Shown here in pieces: positions 5,933-9,588 of a stretch of 9,588 nucleotides of DNA (position 1 is the first letter of the stretch; each line of letters starts with the position of its first letter). A model generated the notes under the pieces. The model was not told the DNA's origin, ran no database searches, and saw only the letters and a program-made list of their open reading frames with translations. The stretch comes from Phycisphaerae bacterium (lineage in GTDB: Bacteria; Planctomycetota; Phycisphaerae; UBA1845; Fen-1342), in assembly GCA_016935035.1 (NCBI GenBank), contig JAFGRR010000370.1, positions 1 to 9,588 of the forward strand, given 5' to 3'. The translations under genes were made by a program, and so were the position numbers.

Positions 5933-5949
5933 GTCTGTTTGAAACAGAC
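5933..5949. promoter_or_regulatory. Perfect 17-bp palindrome upstream of tolC-like gene
   Basis: GTCTGTTT-G-AAACAGAC is an 8-1-8 perfect inverted repeat located 21 bases after the LolA-like stop and 75 bases before the -35 of the TolC-type gene. With a one-base centre it looks more like a dimeric-regulator operator than a hairpin. As RNA it would form only a 6-bp stem with a 5-nt loop and no following U-run, so it is not a standard terminator. An operator role is inference. Confidence 0.4.
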
Positions 5950-6024
5950 AATGTCGCCGCGAATGAGGCAGGTGTAGATTTTCGTCAAGGCTGCTGTGAT
6001 AACGCGGCGGCGGCGCGTCGTTGT

Positions 6025-6053
6025 TTGACACTCGTTTAGTGGGTATCTACCAT
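6025..6053 (+). promoter_or_regulatory. Consensus-like sigma70 promoter for the TolC-family gene
   Basis: Perfect TTGACA (6025-6030), 17-base spacer, TACCAT (6048-6053, four of six matches). Predicted start near 6060 leaves a leader of about 79 nt to the ATG at 6139. This is the best -35 in the window and suggests that the gene is transcribed on its own rather than only by read-through from the LolA-like gene. Confidence 0.6.
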
Positions 6054-6138
6054 TGCCCGCATGCGTGGCTGGATTGGCGTGAGAACGCGTGTCACTCCGA
6101 TGCGCAGGACACATAGACCAAGCGAATGGAAGTGAAAC

Positions 6139-8013
6139 ATGAGGCGAACGCTTGTGGCTGGCGTCATCGCGGCGGTGTTGCTGTGCGTTGTGGCGTGCCA
6201 GAGTGAGATTGGGGACGCGAATGGCTCGATCGCGGCCTATCGCGACCGAATGCTGGTCGAGTACCAGGACGAGCGCGCCGGAACGCCGGGGGCATCACCA
6301 GAGCAGATCGAGCGGCGGACGACGCCGACCGACCGACCGGTGGTCGAGCCAAGCGATCGGATGGCGGGCCTCGAGCCGCGGGAATCACTGCTGACGGACC
6401 CAGCGTCACAGACGCAGCCGCCGGCAGACATGCTGCTGGCCGAAATACCCGACCCGACCGAAATCGAGGCGGTGTTTCAGCAGCGTTTGAAGATGTTGGC
6501 GGATGTGACGGACGAGTCGCGCGTGTTGGCGAGTTACGAACAGGTTGTTGAGCGGGCGCTCAGGAACCTGGAGCTTATCAAGCGGCCGACGCAGGTGCGG
6601 CTAAGCCTCGCCGAGTGCATTCAGCGCGCCCTGTCGCATAATTACTCGATTCGGATCAAGTCATACGACCCGGCGATCGCGACGGCAGATCTGGTCGAGG
6701 CCGAGGCCGTGTTCGACGCCGAGTTCTTCCTCGATACCAGCTATGCCCAGAACGACGCCGCGGCCCTGGTCCCGACCGGGACCGAGATGACGGATGGGCG
6801 CAGCATCCAGGGCGGCATTCGGCAACTGCTGCCCACGGGCATGAGCGCATCGGTGGGCCTCAGCACGGCGCGCAGCTACATCAACTCGCCTGACCTGCCA
6901 AAGAAGACGAACCCGTCGTACAGCAGCAGCTTCGTGGCCGAGTTGCGGCAGCCGTTGATGCGCGGGTTTGGGCTGGAATACAACCGCGCGTCGATCAACA
7001 TTGCACGCGCCAGCCGCGACATCTCGTACTGGCAATTCGTCCAAGAGGTGCGCGATCAGCTTCTGGCGGTCGAGCAGGCTTATTGGAACCTGGTTCAGGC
7101 TCGGCGGACGACGGCGATTCTGGCGGAATCGGTCGCGCAAAACTATGTGACGTATCTCGACATGTGGGAGCGCCGCTTCCACGATGCGACGCCGGTGGAA
7201 ATCGCGAACTCGAAGGCCAATTACCAGATTCGCTGGGTGGAATACCTGGAGCGGGTCAAGGATCTGAAGGAAGCCGAGGACGCACTGAAGCTGCTGTTGA
7301 ACGACCCGGAGTTGAAGCTCTCGACGGATATCGAGATCATCACGACGGACGCACCGCTGGCGGCGCCGCTGGCACTTGATCATTTTGCCGAGGTGCGAGC
7401 GGCGCTCGAGAACCGTAGCGAGATCAGACAGGCCCGGCTGGCGATCGACAGCCTGCGAATCGCAACTGCGGCAGCCAAGAACCAGACACTGCCGCAGCTC
7501 GACCTGACGTTTCAGTATGAGGTGGCCGGTGCCGGGCTGTCCGCGGACGACGCGTTCGATGAGGTCACGACCAACAACTACATCTCATACGCGGTCGGCG
7601 TCAGCTTCTCCTATCCGATCGGGAATCGCTCAAGGCGGGCACAGCTTCGCAGCCAGCAGTTGCAGGAAAGTCAGGCCGTCGTGCAGCTCGAACAGGTGCT
7701 CGACGGCATCGTCCGCGAGGTGAATACCAGCATTCGCTCCATCGGCGTGCGCTACACGCAGTTGCCGGAGCAGTACGAGGCCGTGCAGGCCAGCGCGCGG
7801 AATCTGCGGTCACTTCAGGCACGGGCACCGGAGATCAATCCTTCGTTCCTGGAGACCGAACTGAGCGCCGTGCAACAGTTGGCCAGCAGCCGTACGACGC
7901 TCTTGGGCGTGCTGGTGCAGTACAACTACACGATCTCCGAGCTCGAACGGAACAAGGGCACGTTGCTGGAGTACAACAACGTGACCCTGACGGATGAACC
8001 ACCGACACGATAG
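6139..8013 (+). CDS. TolC-family outer-membrane efflux lipoprotein
   Basis: A 624-residue outer-membrane channel component of the OEP/TolC family, the exit duct of tripartite efflux or type I secretion systems. It has a type II signal peptide with lipobox VVAC (Cys 20). Residues about 21-150 are a low-homology, charged and Pro-rich extension not found in E. coli TolC (about 490 residues). The first OEP repeat begins at LSLAECIQRALSHNYSIRI (155-173) and runs through beta-rich FDAEFFLDTSYAQ (192-204) and AELRQPLMRGFG (267-278), then long coiled-coil helices (about 284-385). The second repeat runs from about 415 (EVRAALENRSEIRQARLAID) through LPQLDLTFQYEVAG and ISYAVGVSFSYPIGNRSRR (482-500) and another coiled coil to about 610. 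GGAAG at 6128-6132 lies six bases before the ATG. No adaptor or pump gene is adjacent, so its partners must be elsewhere. Substrate unknown. Confidence 0.9.
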   Translation: MRRTLVAGVIAAVLLCVVACQSEIGDANGSIAAYRDRMLVEYQDERAGTPGASPEQIERRTTPTDRPVVEPSDRMAGLEPRESLLTDPASQTQPPADMLLAEIPDPTEIEAVFQQRLKMLADVTDESRVLASYEQVVERALRNLELIKRPTQVRLSLAECIQRALSHNYSIRIKSYDPAIATADLVEAEAVFDAEFFLDTSYAQNDAAALVPTGTEMTDGRSIQGGIRQLLPTGMSASVGLSTARSYINSPDLPKKTNPSYSSSFVAELRQPLMRGFGLEYNRASINIARASRDISYWQFVQEVRDQLLAVEQAYWNLVQARRTTAILAESVAQNYVTYLDMWERRFHDATPVEIANSKANYQIRWVEYLERVKDLKEAEDALKLLLNDPELKLSTDIEIITTDAPLAAPLALDHFAEVRAALENRSEIRQARLAIDSLRIATAAAKNQTLPQLDLTFQYEVAGAGLSADDAFDEVTTNNYISYAVGVSFSYPIGNRSRRAQLRSQQLQESQAVVQLEQVLDGIVREVNTSIRSIGVRYTQLPEQYEAVQASARNLRSLQARAPEINPSFLETELSAVQQLASSRTTLLGVLVQYNYTISELERNKGTLLEYNNVTLTDEPPTR

Positions 8014-8025
8014 GGGGAAAAGTAA

Positions 8026-8125
8026 GAAGGCAGAAGTCAGAAGTGAAGACGGTGCGGGCCGCCGGCGTGCCAATGACTATCGGCGTGTGCCAAGCTCGGG
8101 TCTTTAGCTTCTGATCTCTGCCTTC
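8026..8125. repeat. Imperfect inverted repeat between convergent genes
   Basis: Left arm 8026-8043 (GAAGGCAGAAGTCAGAAG) matches the reverse complement of the right arm 8108-8125 at 16 of 18 positions, with about 64 bases between the arms. The arms are purine-rich and themselves made of imperfect GAAGNCAGAAG-type units. The repeat fills most of the 124-base space between the stops of the TolC-family gene and holB, so it could act as a bidirectional termination or RNA-stabilising structure, or be a small mobile-repeat remnant. No target-site duplication or transposase is visible. Confidence 0.5.
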
Positions 8126-8137
8126 CTATTGCTGGCT

Positions 8138-9295
8138 TCACCCCAAGGCGATTGCCAGGCGTTCGGCGGCTAGTTGGGCGGCGACGTTGCGGTCGATAAG
8201 TTGCTCGGTTTGAGCGACGGCCTGGATCGCGGTGGCGCAGGTGTCATCGTCCAATGTGGCGGCCAATCGGGTGGCAACATTGTTCAGTGTGGGCAGATGC
8301 CGCTGAGCGGTGGCGACCCGAGTCAGCAGAGCTTCGCGATACACCGCCGCCACCAGCATCAGCACGAGCTTCAGGGCGGCGCGCTGCGTATCGGTGGGGA
8401 TGCCACGGCTCGATGATTTGGTGGGGGACTCGTCCTCGTCAGCATCCCCGTTCGCCTCGACGGCCAGCATGCGGCCGGCCAGTGCATCGGCGGCCTGGAG
8501 CAGGCCGGTCGCCAACGGTTGGGGGTTGTGCGGCCGATGGGCGGCGACCAGCGGCGCCACGGCGTTCAACGTGTCGAGCAGGCCGATGTTGTTCCAGAGC
8601 AGCGCGGCGCCAAGGCGACCGCCGGAGAGTTCGGCCAGCGCGCCGGCATCGCGATCGCTGAGAGTCGTCAGCTCGCGCAGTTTGTCCGCTACAAACTGCG
8701 GCGGGAGCAGGCCAAACGGCACACGCTGACAGCGTGAGCGGATGGTCGGCAACAGACGCTCGGCGGACGCACTGACGAGAATCAGCACGGCGTTGCCTGG
8801 GGGTTCTTCCAGCGTCTTAAGTAGCGCGTTCTGAGCGGCCTCGTTCATGCGCTCGGCCCCGCGAACGAGGAAGACGCGGCGGGGCCCAACGCTCGGCTTG
8901 AGCGTAGCCGGCTCAATCAGGAAGTGCCGGATGACCTCGACTGCCAGGAAGAGGCCTTTGCTGGCCCGGATGGCGCGGTCGGGATGCTGCTTGTGCAGGG
9001 CGCGATCGATGAGCTGAAAATCCGGGTGGTTGCCGGCCTCGAACAGGTGGCAGGATGAGCAGGTGCCGCAGGCGTCGGCGGTGTCGGCGTCATCGACGGC
9101 CCCGAAGAGGGCGGCCCCCTGATCCTGTTCGGCACCCTGGCACAGCAGCCGGGCGGCCAGAGCCCGGGCGGCGAGTTCCTTGCCTACGCCGTCGGGGCCC
9201 TCGAAAAGATAAGCGTGATGAGTGCGGCCGCTTTCGAGCGCTCGCCGCAGGATGGACAGAGCCCGCTCCTGATGACGAATGTCACTCAAACGCAC
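8138..9295 (-). CDS. holB: DNA polymerase III subunit delta' (clamp loader)
   Basis: A 385-residue AAA+ subunit of the replicative clamp-loader complex, which helps open and load the beta clamp. The N-domain has HAYLFEGPDGVGKE (27-40, Walker A-like with Glu after the Lys). Zinc-binding cysteines are C52, C76, C79 and C82 (CGTCSSC). NHPDF (89-93) is typical of delta'. The degenerate Walker B region RGAERMNEAAQNALLKTLEEPPG (145-167) leads to sensor 1 / SRC motif with LVSAS and IRSRCQ (185-190). Domain III is recognisable mainly by helices. An acidic, low-complexity linker (about 281-298, DADEDES) separates it from the middle domain. Start is GTG at 9295, with AGGAG (9303-9307, minus strand) seven bases upstream. 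The first 14 bases overlap the end of tmk, so the two are almost certainly co-transcribed and possibly translationally coupled. The tmk-holB pairing is widespread in bacteria, which supports both calls. Confidence 0.93.
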   Translation of the reverse strand: MRLSDIRHQERALSILRRALESGRTHHAYLFEGPDGVGKELAARALAARLLCQGAEQDQGAALFGAVDDADTADACGTCSSCHLFEAGNHPDFQLIDRALHKQHPDRAIRASKGLFLAVEVIRHFLIEPATLKPSVGPRRVFLVRGAERMNEAAQNALLKTLEEPPGNAVLILVSASAERLLPTIRSRCQRVPFGLLPPQFVADKLRELTTLSDRDAGALAELSGGRLGAALLWNNIGLLDTLNAVAPLVAAHRPHNPQPLATGLLQAADALAGRMLAVEANGDADEDESPTKSSSRGIPTDTQRAALKLVLMLVAAVYREALLTRVATAQRHLPTLNNVATRLAATLDDDTCATAIQAVAQTEQLIDRNVAAQLAAERLAIALG

Positions 9296-9588
9296 GCTCT
9301 AACTCCTGCTTGATAGCGGCGAAGACGGCGTCAGCGTCGCGCGTGCCATCGATGACCACTACGGGCTTGGGATAGAACGACGGCAACTCGCGGAAAATCT
9401 CGTGGACTTTGCGGTGATAGCCGATCGGGCGGCGTTCCATGGCGTCCTGGTGAGCGCCGTCGAACATGCTGAGTTGGCCATTGCTGTGGTTCTTACTGCG
9501 GTTGGCGGCCGCCACGCGTTGCGGCGTGCGACCGGTACGTTTGAAGCCGACCTTTGGCGGCACGTCGAGGACGATCGTCAGGTCGGGC
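9282..9588 (-). CDS. tmk: Thymidylate kinase, C-terminal part (runs off the window)
   Basis: About 101 C-terminal residues of dTMP kinase, which phosphorylates dTMP to dTDP in the cytoplasm; the N-terminal P-loop half lies beyond the right edge. The visible part begins PDLTIVLDVPPKVGFKRTGR, matching the conserved PDLTxxLDVPPExGLxR strand and following helix of bacterial Tmk. Translation continues upstream through the in-frame GTG at 9563, which is therefore an internal Val codon and not a start. The following lid region is unusual: QLSMFDGAHQDAMERRP (from about 9480 down to 9430) stands where most enzymes have a short DRxE segment. It resumes with YHRKVHEIFRELP, and VVVIDGTRDADAVFAAI ends the protein as expected for the family. 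The stop overlaps the holB start by 14 bases. Confidence is high from the strand motif, the C-terminal pattern and the holB context. Confidence 0.85.
   Translation of the reverse strand, partial: PDLTIVLDVPPKVGFKRTGRTPQRVAAANRSKNHSNGQLSMFDGAHQDAMERRPIGYHRKVHEIFRELPSFYPKPVVVIDGTRDADAVFAAIKQELERAFE

Noticed and set aside
6661..7383. 240-codon minus-strand frame opposite the TolC-family gene
   Set aside because: It lies fully inside a well-supported OEP domain on the other strand, with Arg/His-rich composition typical of antisense frames in GC-rich DNA.
1..9588. CRISPR array, tRNA, transposon or phage genes
   Set aside because: I saw no regularly spaced repeats, no tRNA T-loop signature with a matching fold, and no transposase, integrase or phage protein motifs on either strand.

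Overview
The window looks like chromosomal DNA from a GC-rich diderm (outer-membrane) bacterium, most plausibly a planctomycete. The pointers are a Kdo transferase (LPS core), a LolA-fold periplasmic protein, a TolC-type outer-membrane factor, predicted lipoproteins, and a protein with a C-terminal PEP-CTERM (exosortase) sorting signal. The taxonomic call is inference: Verrucomicrobiota or deltaproteobacterial-type lineages could show the same mix. No transposase, integrase, CRISPR array, tRNA or rRNA was recognised.

Layout from left to right. (1) 1-127: AT-rich, palindrome-rich leader. (2) 128-886 (+): WalJ/YycJ-type metallo-beta-lactamase-fold hydrolase. (3) 1068-1859 (+): secreted PEP-CTERM beta-sandwich protein with an extended -10 promoter. 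(4) 2002-2658 (+): class I SAM-dependent methyltransferase behind a sigma70-like promoter. (5) 2721-3161 (-): small lipoprotein of unknown function, convergent with the methyltransferase. (6) 3162-3657: a 496-bp gap without a convincing protein gene. It carries the most interesting element here, an apparent stand-alone structured RNA of about 200 nt on the + strand with its own promoter-like hexamers, several hairpins, a possible pseudoknot and a very strong intrinsic terminator. (7) 3658-4956 (-): kdtA/waaA. (8) 5069-5911 (+): LolA-like exported protein, divergent from kdtA. (9) 6139-8013 (+): TolC-family outer-membrane efflux lipoprotein with a consensus-like promoter and an upstream 17-bp palindrome. 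(10) 8138-9295 (-): holB (DNA polymerase III delta'), overlapped by 14 nt by (11) the 3' part of tmk (thymidylate kinase), which runs off the right edge.

The centre (kdtA, LolA-like, TolC) reads as a cell-envelope neighbourhood: LPS core sugar transfer, a periplasmic hydrophobic-carrier fold and an outer-membrane export channel. The right edge is a housekeeping tmk-holB operon facing tolC, with an imperfect inverted repeat between the two convergent units. The left part is a set of apparently independently transcribed single genes. The protein genes are mostly ordinary; the best candidate for something undescribed is the RNA at about 3267-3469, which matches no class I recognise by eye.
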